This document shows, in pieces, positions 53,414-61,766 of a stretch of 64,000 nucleotides of DNA. Source of the DNA: Actinotalea sp. JY-7876 (GTDB lineage Bacteria > Actinomycetota > Actinomycetes > Actinomycetales > Cellulomonadaceae); NCBI RefSeq assembly GCF_014042015.1, contig NZ_CP059493.1:3472001-3536000 (forward strand), written 5' to 3'. The notes below the pieces were generated by a model. The model was given only the letters and a program-made list of their open reading frames with translations, had not been told where the DNA came from and searched no databases. A program made the position numbers and the translations under genes. The first letter of the stretch is position 1. The number at the start of each line of letters is the position of its first letter.

Positions 53414-54733
53414 GTGAGCGTGCTCGGAGACCTGAAGATCGTCGCCGTGCACCCCGGGTTCCGGCGGCTGTTCGCCGTGCGCCTCGTGTCCCAGACCGGC
53501 GACGGGATGTTCCAGGTCGGCCTGGCGACGCTCTTCTTCTTCGCGCCCGAGCGGATGACGACGGCGTCGGGCGTCGCGGCCGCCTTCGCGGTGCTCCTGC
53601 TGCCCTTCACGGTCGTCGGTCCGTGGGCGGGGGTCCTGCTCGACCGCTGGCGCCGGCGCCAGGTGCTGCTGGTCGGCAACGCGGTCCGGGTGGTCCTGAC
53701 GCTCGTGCTCGCGGCCCTGCTGGCCGGCGTCGGCGTCGGACCCGCCGTGTACGTCCTCACGCTCGTGACGCTCTCGGTCAACCGGTTCCTGCTCTCGGCG
53801 CTCTCGGCCGGGCTGCCCCGCGTCGTGCCGCGCGAGCAGCTGCTCATGGCCAACTCGATCACGCCCACGCTGGGCGCGGCGGCCGCGGGCGTCGGCGGCG
53901 CCCTCGGACTGGTCGGCGGCATCGTCGCGCCGGCGGGACCCGCGCACGACGCCGTCGTGCTCGTCGGCGCCGCGGTGGTCTTCGCCGCCGCGTCGGCGCT
54001 CGCGCTGCGGCTCGGCCCGGACCAGCTCGGCCCGACCCGCCGCGCCGGTGCGGACGAGCTGCGCGCGAAGCTGCGCGAGGTCGCCGCCGGCCTCGGCGCG
54101 GGCGCGCGTCACCTCGTCGCGCGGCGCACCCCCGCGATGGCGCTCGGCGTCATGGCGGCGCACCGCTTCATCTACGGCGTGACGTTCATCGCGAGCATCC
54201 TCATCGCCCGGAACCTGCTCTCCGACCCCGCCGACAGCGCGGCCGGGCTCGCGACGTTCGGGCTCGTGCTCGGCGCGTCGGCCGTGGGCTTCGCGGGCGC
54301 CGTCATCCTGACGCCCCTCGCGCACCAGCGCCTCACCCCGGAGCAGTGGATCGTCGTCTGCCTCGGCATCGGCGCGGGCAGCCAGGTGCTGCTCGCCGTC
54401 ACGGTGGAGCGGACCGCGGTGCTGGTCGGCGCCGTCCTGCTCGGCCTCGCCGCCCAGGGCACCAAGATCGCGGTCGACACCATCGTGCAGCGCGACACCG
54501 ACGACGAGTTCCGCGGGCGCGCGTTCGCGCTCTACGACGTCTTCTACAACGCCGCCTTCGTGGGCGCCGCCGCCCTCGCGGCCGCCGTGCTGCCGGACAC
54601 GGGCTGGTCCCGCCCCGCCTTCGCGGCCCTCGCGGTCGCCTACGTCGTCACGGCGGCCCTGCTGCGGCTGGGCGTCGCGCGGGCCGCCGCGGCGGCCGCC
54701 CGGCACGTCGGGTCGGACGCCGTCCCGCTCTAG
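53414..54733 (+). CDS. MFS transporter
   Basis: A 439-residue major facilitator with twelve helices. It opens LKIVAVHPGFRRLFAVRLVSQTGDGMFQVGLATLFFF and has the motif A-like loop AGVLLDRWRRRQVLLVGNAVR; DDEFRGRAFALYDVFYN lies between late helices. This is the MFS_3-type exporter common in actinobacteria. GTG 53414 is supported by TAGCCT (53400-53405) 8 bases upstream. The TAG stop doubles as the first three bases of the -10 element of the next gene. Substrate unknown. Confidence 0.88.
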   Translation: MSVLGDLKIVAVHPGFRRLFAVRLVSQTGDGMFQVGLATLFFFAPERMTTASGVAAAFAVLLLPFTVVGPWAGVLLDRWRRRQVLLVGNAVRVVLTLVLAALLAGVGVGPAVYVLTLVTLSVNRFLLSALSAGLPRVVPREQLLMANSITPTLGAAAAGVGGALGLVGGIVAPAGPAHDAVVLVGAAVVFAAASALALRLGPDQLGPTRRAGADELRAKLREVAAGLGAGARHLVARRTPAMALGVMAAHRFIYGVTFIASILIARNLLSDPADSAAGLATFGLVLGASAVGFAGAVILTPLAHQRLTPEQWIVVCLGIGAGSQVLLAVTVERTAVLVGAVLLGLAAQGTKIAVDTIVQRDTDDEFRGRAFALYDVFYNAAFVGAAALAAAVLPDTGWSRPAFAALAVAYVVTAALLRLGVARAAAAAARHVGSDAVPL

Positions 54734-54736
54734 GAT
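54731..54736 (+). promoter_or_regulatory. -10 element of leaderless LOV-phosphatase promoter
   Basis: TAGGAT ends 7 bases before the GTG at 54744. Its first three bases are the stop codon of the MFS gene, so the downstream gene has its own promoter inside the end of the upstream one. Confidence 0.55.
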
Positions 54737-54743
54737 CGGCCGC

Positions 54744-56870
54744 GTGAGCGAGCCGACGGGCCAGGCCGACGCCCTCGCCGACCTGGCGGCGCGCGCCGTC
54801 GTCGACGCCCTGGCGCTGCCGGAGGGGGCGCACGAGCAGGCGGCGGCCACCCTGCTCGTCGACCTCGACGCGGGCACGGTCGTGTTCGCGAACCTCCTCG
54901 CGACCCAGCTCGCCCCGGACGTCCGCCTCCCGGCCCCGCTGGCCGAGTGGGCCCGCGCCGCCGGGCTCCGGACCCAGGACGGCCTCGGGCTCGACGAGGG
55001 CCTGCGCACGCTCGCGACGATCGCGCGCGAGGCGCCGTCGCGCGGGATCCAGGTCAGCGCGGAGCGGGCCACCGGCGACTCCGCCCTGCGCGAGGCGCTC
55101 TGGGTCGTCGGCGTGCCGCTCGCCGGCGCGCCCGCCCCGCTCGCGCACCAGGCGCTGGTCGTCCTGCTGCCGCTGCGGTCGCGGACCGCGGCGGCCGCCA
55201 TGCCGGACCTGGGCACCGACGTCCACGCCCGCGCTGCGGTCGCGAGCAGCGTGTCGTTCACGATCACGGACCCCACCCAGCCCGGCGACCCGATCGTGTG
55301 GGTGAACCCGGCGTTCGAGCGCGTCACCGGCTACCGGGCCGAGGACGTCATCGGCACCAACTGCCGCTTCCTGCAGGGCCCTGACACCGACCGCGAGGTC
55401 GTGGCCCGCATCCGCGCCGCGCTCGAGGCCCGCACCACGGTCGCGGACACGCTCCTCAACTACCGCGCCGACGGCACGCCGTTCTGGAACCAGGTGGTCA
55501 TCAGTCCCGTCCTGGACGCCGACGGCCACGTGACGCACCACGTCGGCATCCAGGCCGACGTCACCGAGCGCGTGCAGGCGCTGCTCGCGCGCGAGGCGGC
55601 GCTCGACGAGGCCCGGGTCTCGAGCCGCCGCCTGCACCTGCTGGCGGAGGTGAGCCAGACCCTCGCGGAGCACCTCGACTACACCGACGCGGTCCGGGCG
55701 CTCGCCCAGGTCGCCGTCCCGCGGCTCGCGTCGTGGGGCTTCGTCGCCGTCGTGGACGAGCGCGGCAGGTTCGACGGCCTGCACATCGTCGCGGCGGACC
55801 CGGTCGACGCCATCGACGCCGCGGAGCTCGAGCGCGCCGACCTCGGCTGGCTCACGCGCTCACCGCGCATCGCGCACGCGCTGGCGAGCCCGGCCGGACA
55901 CGTCCCGGTGGCCTCCCCCGTCGACGTGGCGTCCCTGGCCGCCCGCACGACGCCGCGCCAGCTCGCCCTGCTCCACCGCCTCGGGCTGGGCAGCGCGCTC
56001 GTGGTGCCGCTGCGGGCCCGTGACGGCGTGCTGGGTGTCCTGGTCCTGGTCGTCCGAGACCGGCACGACCTGCTGCAGGAGAACGTCATCACGGCCGCGC
56101 ACCTCGGGCACCGCGCCGGCGTGGGCCTCGACAACGTGCGCCTGTACCAGCGCGAGCGCGAGGCCGCGGTGACGCTCCAGCGCAGCCTGCTCCCCGAGCT
56201 GCCCGAGATCCCCGGCCTCGACGTCGCCGCGGCCTACGTCCCGGCCCTCGACCGCGCCCAGGTCGGGGGCGACTGGTTCGACGTCCTGCCGCTGCCCGAC
56301 GGCGCCGTCGGCCTGGCCGTGGGCGACGTCGTGGGGCACGACCTGCACGCCGCCGCGTCCATGGGCCAGCTGCGGTCGGTCCTGCGCTCCTACGCGTGGT
56401 CCGGCCAGGACGCGGGCACGGTCGTCGCGCGGCTCGACGAGCTGGTCCAGGGGCTCGGCATGGCCGACATCGCCACCTGCGTCTACCTGCGCCTCGAGGG
56501 CTCGACCCTGCGCTACACCCGCGCGGGTCACCCGCCGCCGTTCGTCCGCACGGCCGACGGCGTCGTGCGGGAGCTGGACGGCGCGCTGACCACCCCGGTC
56601 GGGGTCCCGGTGCCCGGCCGGCCCGTCGTGGAGGCCGCGGTGGACCTGCCCCCCGGCGCGGTGCTGGTCGTCTACACCGACGGCCTCCTCGAGCGCCGCA
56701 GCCGTCCGCTGCGGCGCGGGATCGCCGAGCTGCGCGCGACGCTCGAGGCGATGCCCGACGGGATGGACGCCCGCGGCATCTGCGACCACCTGGTCGCGAC
56801 GCTCGCGGGCGGCGAGCACGAGGACGACGTCTGCGTCCTGGTGGTGCGGCGGGACGCCGAGCCGGACTGA
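54744..56870 (+). CDS. Blue-light LOV photoreceptor fused to GAF and PP2C-type (SpoIIE/RsbU) phosphatase
   Basis: A 708-residue signalling protein. After an N-terminal helical part of about 160 residues, a LOV domain (about 165-275) has the full flavin signature GTNCRFLQGPDTD with the adduct Cys at 207, LLNYRADGTPFWNQV and VGIQADVTER with the flavin-contacting Gln. A GAF domain (about 300-465) and a SpoIIE-type phosphatase (about 490-705) follow, with QVGGDWFDVLPLPDG, VGDVVGHD, GHPPPFV and YTDGLLERR-EDDVCVLVV. Such phosphatases usually act on anti-sigma antagonists, so light probably controls a stress sigma factor. The GTG start has leaderless promoter spacing. Convergent with the pyrimidine-dimer glycosylase gene. 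Confidence 0.93.
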   Translation: MSEPTGQADALADLAARAVVDALALPEGAHEQAAATLLVDLDAGTVVFANLLATQLAPDVRLPAPLAEWARAAGLRTQDGLGLDEGLRTLATIAREAPSRGIQVSAERATGDSALREALWVVGVPLAGAPAPLAHQALVVLLPLRSRTAAAAMPDLGTDVHARAAVASSVSFTITDPTQPGDPIVWVNPAFERVTGYRAEDVIGTNCRFLQGPDTDREVVARIRAALEARTTVADTLLNYRADGTPFWNQVVISPVLDADGHVTHHVGIQADVTERVQALLAREAALDEARVSSRRLHLLAEVSQTLAEHLDYTDAVRALAQVAVPRLASWGFVAVVDERGRFDGLHIVAADPVDAIDAAELERADLGWLTRSPRIAHALASPAGHVPVASPVDVASLAARTTPRQLALLHRLGLGSALVVPLRARDGVLGVLVLVVRDRHDLLQENVITAAHLGHRAGVGLDNVRLYQREREAAVTLQRSLLPELPEIPGLDVAAAYVPALDRAQVGGDWFDVLPLPDGAVGLAVGDVVGHDLHAAASMGQLRSVLRSYAWSGQDAGTVVARLDELVQGLGMADIATCVYLRLEGSTLRYTRAGHPPPFVRTADGVVRELDGALTTPVGVPVPGRPVVEAAVDLPPGAVLVVYTDGLLERRSRPLRRGIAELRATLEAMPDGMDARGICDHLVATLAGGEHEDDVCVLVVRRDAEPD

Positions 56871-56877
56871 GCCGCCG

Positions 56878-57408
56878 TCAGGCTCCCGGCCCGGCCCGTC
56901 CGCCCGGCCGTCCGCCCGGCCGCCCACCGGGCCGTCCACCGTCCGTGACGACCTCCCAGTCCGCGACGGGCCCGGGCACGACCACGAAGAGCGGGTGCGG
57001 CTCGGGAACCTCGACGTCGCGCCAGCGCGCGAGGACGTCGGGGCTCCGGGCGGCGAGCTTCGCGCGCAGGTGGTCCCACTCGTGCGCCAGCTGCCCCTGC
57101 GTCACGTCGAGGCGCAGGGCGGCGTCGGGCGGTCCGAGCACGCGCGTCCGGTCGTAGGAGTAGCCGCGCCGGGCCGCCTCGTCCGCGAGCGCGTGCAGGA
57201 AGGTCAGGATCGGTGCCCCGACGTCGAGCGGCGGCCCGCCCGGCGCGACGGGGCCGGGCTCGCCCACGCGGAAGCGCCGCAGCTGGGGGTGGTTGCGGTA
57301 CCCGCGCGTGGTGCCGGTGAGCACCTTCTGCGCGAGCAGGGCCTCGCGCCAGCCGGCCGTGAGCCCCTGGCGGTCGAGGTAGCGCGGGTGGACCGACCAG
57401 AGCCTCAT
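56878..57408 (-). CDS. Pyrimidine dimer DNA glycosylase (T4 endonuclease V-like)
   Basis: A 176-residue protein with the family opening MRLWSVHPRYLDRQGLTAGWREALLAQKVLTGTTRGYRNHPQLRRFR, which includes the catalytic-helix region and the conserved NHPQL. The enzyme family cuts the glycosidic bond at UV-made pyrimidine dimers. The C-terminal end holds four PGGR-like tetrapeptides that come from a CCGGGCGGCCG-type DNA repeat. The ATG at 57408 is 25 bases from the pcnA stop on the same strand, so they may be co-transcribed. It is convergent, 8 bases away, with the LOV photoreceptor gene. Confidence 0.85.
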   Translation of the reverse strand: MRLWSVHPRYLDRQGLTAGWREALLAQKVLTGTTRGYRNHPQLRRFRVGEPGPVAPGGPPLDVGAPILTFLHALADEAARRGYSYDRTRVLGPPDAALRLDVTQGQLAHEWDHLRAKLAARSPDVLARWRDVEVPEPHPLFVVVPGPVADWEVVTDGGRPGGRPGGRPGGRAGPGA

Positions 57409-57433
57409 GGGCCCAGCCTCACCCCGGCGGCGC

Positions 57434-58963
57434 TCAGCCGCGCGCCGCCCACCACTCGCGCAGCGCCCGCTCGGCCTCGGCCGGGTCCTGGGGCCCGTGC
57501 TCCATGCGCAGGTCGAGCAGGAAGCGGTAGGCCTGCCCCACCTCGCGGCCGGGCGGGATGCCGAGGATCGCCATGATCTGCTCGCCGTCGAGGTCGGGCC
57601 GGATGGCGGCCAGCTCCTCGTGCTCGCGCAGCTCCGCGATGCGCCGCTCCAGGTCGTCGTAGGCGAAGGACAGCCGCTCGGCCTTGCGCCGGTTCCGCGT
57701 CGTGCAGTCCGAGCGCGTGAGCCGGTGCAGGCGCTCGAGCAGCGGCCCGGCGTCGGTGACGTAGCGGCGCACGGCCGAGTCCGTCCAGCCGCTCTCGCCG
57801 TAGCCGTGGAACCGCAGGTGCAGCTCCGTCAGGCGCGCCACGGCCTGCACCGTCTCCTTGTCGAAGCGCAGCGCCTTGAGCCGGCGCGCGGCCAGCTTGG
57901 CCCCCACCACCTCGTGGTGGTGGAAGCTCACCCCGCCGCCCGACTCGAAGCGGCGCGTCGCGGGCTTGCCGACGTCGTGCAGCAGGGCGGCGAGCCGCAG
58001 GACCAGGTCGGGACCGGGCACCGGACCCGTCGGGTGCTCGTGCGTGCCCGTCTCGAGGTCGATGGCCTGGGCCAGCACCGTGAGCGAGTGCTGGTAGACG
58101 TCCTTGTGCCGGTGGTGCTCGTCGATCTCCAGGCGCAGCGCCGGCAGCTCGGGCAGCACGTGGTCGGCCAGGCCGGTCTCGACCAGGACCTCGAGGCCCG
58201 GGCGCGGGTCCGGCGCGAGCATGATCTTGACGAGCTCGTCGCGCACCCGCTCCGCGGACACGATCGTGATCCGGTCGGACATGCGCTCCATCGCGGTGCG
58301 GACGTCCGGGGCGAGCGCGAACCCGAGCTGGGCCACGAACCGCGCGGCGCGCATCATGCGCAGCGGGTCGTCGTCGAACGACTGCTCGGCCGTCACCGGC
58401 GTGCGCAGCACCTGCTTCGCGAGGTCCGCGAGGCCGTCGAAGGGGTCGACGAACGTCAGGGACGGCAGCCGGACCGCCATCGCGTTGACGGTGAAGTCGC
58501 GCCGCGACAGGTCGCCCTCGAGCGTGTCGCCGAACGCCACGACCGGCTTGCGCGAGGTGCGGTCGTACTCGTCCGTGCGGTAGGTCGTGACCTCCACGAC
58601 GACGTCGGCACCCCCGCCGCGCGCGAAGCGCCGGGCGCCGATGGTGCCGAACTCGCGTCCGATGTCCCAGTGCGCGTCGCCCCACGCGGCGAGGATGCGC
58701 TGCGTCTGGTCCGGGGTCGCGGAGGTCGCGAAGTCGAGGTCGCTGCTCACGCGGCCGAGGAAGGCGTCGCGCACGGGGCCGCCGACCAGGGCCAGCTCGT
58801 GGCCCTCTCGCGCGAAGGCCTCGCCGAGCTCCACCGCGGCGGGGGCCAGCTCGGCGATGACCGTCAGCGCGCGGCGCTGGAGCGCCGCGAGGGCGCCCGG
58901 GTCGGGCGTGGTGGCAGGCGCAGTGGCAGCGGGTCGCGAGGTCGGCGGGAGAGGAGTGGACAC
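57434..58963 (-). CDS. pcnA: CCA tRNA nucleotidyltransferase
   Basis: The enzyme adds or repairs the CCA end of tRNAs. The 509-residue protein has the polymerase head LALVGGPVRDAFLGRVSSDLDFATSA with GG and the DLD metal pair, then GTIGARRF, the RRDFTVNAMAV block and DPLRMMRAARF, and an HD domain with LLHDVGKPATRR and HHHEVVGAKLA. This fused form is usual in actinobacteria. GTG 58963 gives a Pro/Ala-rich lead of 20 residues. It is divergent from the NUDIX gene, the same arrangement as pcnA-mutT4 in mycobacteria. Confidence 0.96.
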   Translation of the reverse strand: MSTPLPPTSRPAATAPATTPDPGALAALQRRALTVIAELAPAAVELGEAFAREGHELALVGGPVRDAFLGRVSSDLDFATSATPDQTQRILAAWGDAHWDIGREFGTIGARRFARGGGADVVVEVTTYRTDEYDRTSRKPVVAFGDTLEGDLSRRDFTVNAMAVRLPSLTFVDPFDGLADLAKQVLRTPVTAEQSFDDDPLRMMRAARFVAQLGFALAPDVRTAMERMSDRITIVSAERVRDELVKIMLAPDPRPGLEVLVETGLADHVLPELPALRLEIDEHHRHKDVYQHSLTVLAQAIDLETGTHEHPTGPVPGPDLVLRLAALLHDVGKPATRRFESGGGVSFHHHEVVGAKLAARRLKALRFDKETVQAVARLTELHLRFHGYGESGWTDSAVRRYVTDAGPLLERLHRLTRSDCTTRNRRKAERLSFAYDDLERRIAELREHEELAAIRPDLDGEQIMAILGIPPGREVGQAYRFLLDLRMEHGPQDPAEAERALREWWAARG

Positions 58964-59028
58964 GGGACACCAGCGTGCCAGATGCGGCAGCGCCCGCCGC
59001 CGTCCGGTCCCGCCCCAGCCCTGGTCGT

Positions 59029-59034
59029 TACAGT
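59029..59034 (+). promoter_or_regulatory. -10 element of leaderless NUDIX promoter
   Basis: TACAGT ends 6 bases before the ATG at 59041, placing transcription start at the first codon. Confidence 0.55.
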
Positions 59035-59040
59035 GGCGCC

Positions 59041-59604
59041 ATGTCGAGCGCCGTCCCTCACCCGCGGCCGGGCCCCGTGCCCGCACCGCCCGGGGGCCAC
59101 GCGCTGCGCATCCAGGCCCCCGACCGCACGGCCGCCTCGCGGCGCCCGGTGCACACCCTGCCGGTCGTCGAGGAGACCTCCGCGGGCGGGCTCGTGGTGC
59201 GCCAGGACGCCGGGGCGCCGCACGCCGCCGTCATCGCGCGCCGCAACCGGGCCGGGCGGCTCGAGTGGTGCCTGCCGAAGGGGCACCTCGAGGGCACGGA
59301 GACCCCGGCCGAGGCGGCCGTGCGGGAGATCGCGGAGGAGACGGGCATCCGCGGCGAGGTCGTGCGAGCGCTCGGCACCATCGACTACTGGTTCACGGGT
59401 GACGACCGCCGCGTGCACAAGGTCGTCCACCACTTCCTCCTGCACGCGCGCGGCGGCGTCCTGAGCGTCGACGGCGACCCCGACCAGGAGGCCGAGGAGG
59501 TCGCCTGGGTGGCGCTGACCGCGCTGCCCGAGCGGCTCGCGTACCCGAACGAGCGCCGGCTGGCCCAGGCCGCCACCCAGCTCCTCGCCGGCGAGGCCGG
59601 GTGA
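59041..59604 (+). CDS. NUDIX hydrolase
   Basis: A 187-residue protein with a complete Nudix box, GHLEGTETPAEAAVREIAEETGI (about residues 81-103), which hydrolyses nucleoside diphosphates linked to another group. The N-terminal 45 residues are Pro/Ala-rich. Position before the DUF6049-type gene and murJ matches mutT4 (Rv3908) of mycobacteria, so it may be the orthologue, but its substrate is not fixed by sequence. The stop overlaps the next GTG; the ATG has a leaderless promoter. Confidence 0.92.
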   Translation: MSSAVPHPRPGPVPAPPGGHALRIQAPDRTAASRRPVHTLPVVEETSAGGLVVRQDAGAPHAAVIARRNRAGRLEWCLPKGHLEGTETPAEAAVREIAEETGIRGEVVRALGTIDYWFTGDDRRVHKVVHHFLLHARGGVLSVDGDPDQEAEEVAWVALTALPERLAYPNERRLAQAATQLLAGEAG

Positions 59605-61766
59605 GCCCAGGGATGAGGGCGCGGTCGGTCGTCCGGCGCGCGGCCGTGGGCTCCGCGCTGCTCGCGGCGCTGCTGGGCGCGCCGGCCGTCGCCGCCGCCC
59701 AGCCGGCCGGCGGTGCTCCCGCCGGTCCGGCCACGACCGCGTCCGAGCGCGAGGACCTGCCGCTGAGCATCGAGCTGGACGCGGTGACGGGCATCCTCGA
59801 GCCCGGCCAGGACCTCGTCGTCTCGGGGACGATCCGCAACACCGGAGACGCGACTCTCGAGATCCCGCGCGTCGTGGTGCACCTCGAGCGGTCGGCGTTC
59901 GCCTCGCGCACCGAGCTCGACGAGTGGCGCGAGGCCGACACGACCGAGCCGTCGGGCCGCGGCGTGCTCACCGTGGACCTCACCGAGGCCGTGCCCCCCG
60001 GCGCCGCCCTGCCCTTCACCGTCACCGTGCCCGCCGCGTCCGTCGGCCTGCGCACCAGCGCCTCCTGGGGACCGCGCGGGCTCGCCGTGGAGGTCGTCGA
60101 CCGCCAGGACGACGTCCGCCGCCGGCAGGGCCTGGCCCGCACGTTCACGATCTGGTTCCCCGAGCAGGACGTCACCCCGACGAGCGTCTCCCTCGCCGTC
60201 CCCGTCGTGGGACCGGCCGCCGGCAGCGAGCCGGGCACCGACACGCTGCTCACCGCCCTCACCCGCCCGGGTGGCCGGCTCACGACGCTGCTGAACGCCA
60301 CCGCGGACCGGCCGGAGATCACCTGGCTCCTCGACCCGTGGCTGGTCCAGCGTGCGGCCGGTGGCGCCGCCCCCGCGGGTCCCGCCTGGGCCGAGCGGCT
60401 GCTCGGTGCGGCCGCGGACCACGAGGTGGCCCTGCTGCCGTTCGCCGACGTGGACCCGTCCGCGATCGCCCACTCCGGCTCGACCAGCCTCTGGGACGCC
60501 GCGGTCGCCCGCTCCGCGCTGACCGCGCAGGAGGTTGGCGTCCCGGACCCGGGGCTGAACCGCCTCGTCCTGCCGGCCAACCCGACACCCGACGCCGAGA
60601 CGGCCGCCCTCGCGGGGACGGGCGGGCTCATGGTCGTCGCACCCGGTGCGCTGTCGCCCGCGGCCGAGACGAGCTACACGCCGTCGGCCCGCAGCACTGT
60701 CGAGACCGCCGCCGGTGAGGTCACCGTGCTCGTGCCCGACGAGCGGCTCTCGGCCGCCCTCGAGACCGGCACCGTGCAGGAGCGCCTCGACGACGAGACA
60801 CGGCCCGACCAGCTGACGCCCACGACGGCGGCCCAGGACCTGCTCGCCGAGCTCGCGGTGCTGACCCGCGAGCGACCCAACGACGCGAGGCACGTGCTGA
60901 TCTCGGCGTCGCGGCACTGGGACCCGGACCCCGCGCTCGTCGGCGCCCAGCTCGAGGCGCTCGAGGCGGCCCCCTGGGTGCGCACCGCACCGATCGCGGA
61001 GCTCGCGACCGTGGAGCCCGTCGACCGCGGCCGGCTCCCGGAGCGGGAGGTGGCCACGGCGGAGATCTCCCCGGCGCTGATCTCGACCCTCGAGCAGACG
61101 CTCGACCAGCGCGTCGCGCTCGCGTCGGTCGCCGAGCGCCCGGCGGCGCTGGTCGGTGACCTGGAGCTCGAGCGCCTCACGCCGTTGTCGGTGGCCTGGC
61201 GCGACGACCCCGACGGGCGGGACCAGGTGGTCGCGGCCGCGGTGGCACGTACGGACGCCCTGCGCGACGCCGTCACCGTGCGCCCCGGCAGCGACGTCTT
61301 CCTCGTCTCGACGACCGGCGAGCTGCCCGTCGTCGTGGAGAACACGCTCGACCAGCCCGTGACGGTCGTCGTCGCCCTGCGGCCCAGCGACCCCCGGCTC
61401 GTCGCCGACGAGGCCGTGACCGTCACGGTCCCGGGCGAGGGCCAGCGGGAGGTGCTGCTGCCGGTGCACGCCGTGCAGAGCGCCGACGTCCCCGTCACCG
61501 TCGAGCTGCGCACCGGGGACGGCGTCGTGCTGGACGACCGCACCGTCCTCACGGTCCGGGTGCGCGCCGAGTGGGAGGGGATCGGTGCCGCGGTGCTCGG
61601 CGGGCTCCTGGCCCTCGGCCTGGTCCTGGGCATCGTCCGCACCATCCGGCGCGGCCGGACCGCCGCCCGCGCGGCCCCGGTGGTGGCCGGGCCCGACGCC
61701 CTCTCGCCGGAGGAGGAGTCCGACGAGCTCGAGCCCAGCGGGACGCCGGGGCGGGCGGCACCGTGA
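59601..61766 (+). CDS. Large secreted membrane-anchored protein (DUF6049-like)
   Basis: A 721-residue exported protein: signal peptide VVRRAAVGSALLAALLGAPAVAAAQ, a large extracellular part with beta-sandwich-like segments (SIELDAVTGILEPGQDLVVSGTIRNTGDATLEIPRVVVHLE), and a C-terminal membrane helix (GAAVLGGLLALGLVLGIV) with a short acidic cytosolic tail. It matches the uncharacterised protein found between mutT4 and mviN in actinobacteria (Rv3909 in M. tuberculosis). GTG 59601 overlaps the NUDIX stop; ATG 59613 is the alternative. The operon link to murJ suggests a cell-envelope role. Confidence 0.85.
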   Translation: MSPGMRARSVVRRAAVGSALLAALLGAPAVAAAQPAGGAPAGPATTASEREDLPLSIELDAVTGILEPGQDLVVSGTIRNTGDATLEIPRVVVHLERSAFASRTELDEWREADTTEPSGRGVLTVDLTEAVPPGAALPFTVTVPAASVGLRTSASWGPRGLAVEVVDRQDDVRRRQGLARTFTIWFPEQDVTPTSVSLAVPVVGPAAGSEPGTDTLLTALTRPGGRLTTLLNATADRPEITWLLDPWLVQRAAGGAAPAGPAWAERLLGAAADHEVALLPFADVDPSAIAHSGSTSLWDAAVARSALTAQEVGVPDPGLNRLVLPANPTPDAETAALAGTGGLMVVAPGALSPAAETSYTPSARSTVETAAGEVTVLVPDERLSAALETGTVQERLDDETRPDQLTPTTAAQDLLAELAVLTRERPNDARHVLISASRHWDPDPALVGAQLEALEAAPWVRTAPIAELATVEPVDRGRLPEREVATAEISPALISTLEQTLDQRVALASVAERPAALVGDLELERLTPLSVAWRDDPDGRDQVVAAAVARTDALRDAVTVRPGSDVFLVSTTGELPVVVENTLDQPVTVVVALRPSDPRLVADEAVTVTVPGEGQREVLLPVHAVQSADVPVTVELRTGDGVVLDDRTVLTVRVRAEWEGIGAAVLGGLLALGLVLGIVRTIRRGRTAARAAPVVAGPDALSPEEESDELEPSGTPGRAAP

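Noticed and set aside
51292-54747. Very long plus-strand open frame (1151 codons) over the cyclase and MFS genes
   Set aside because: It runs antisense to the diguanylate cyclase and in a second frame of the MFS gene; the product is Arg/Ala/Gly-rich with no domain. In high-GC DNA long shadow frames are expected.
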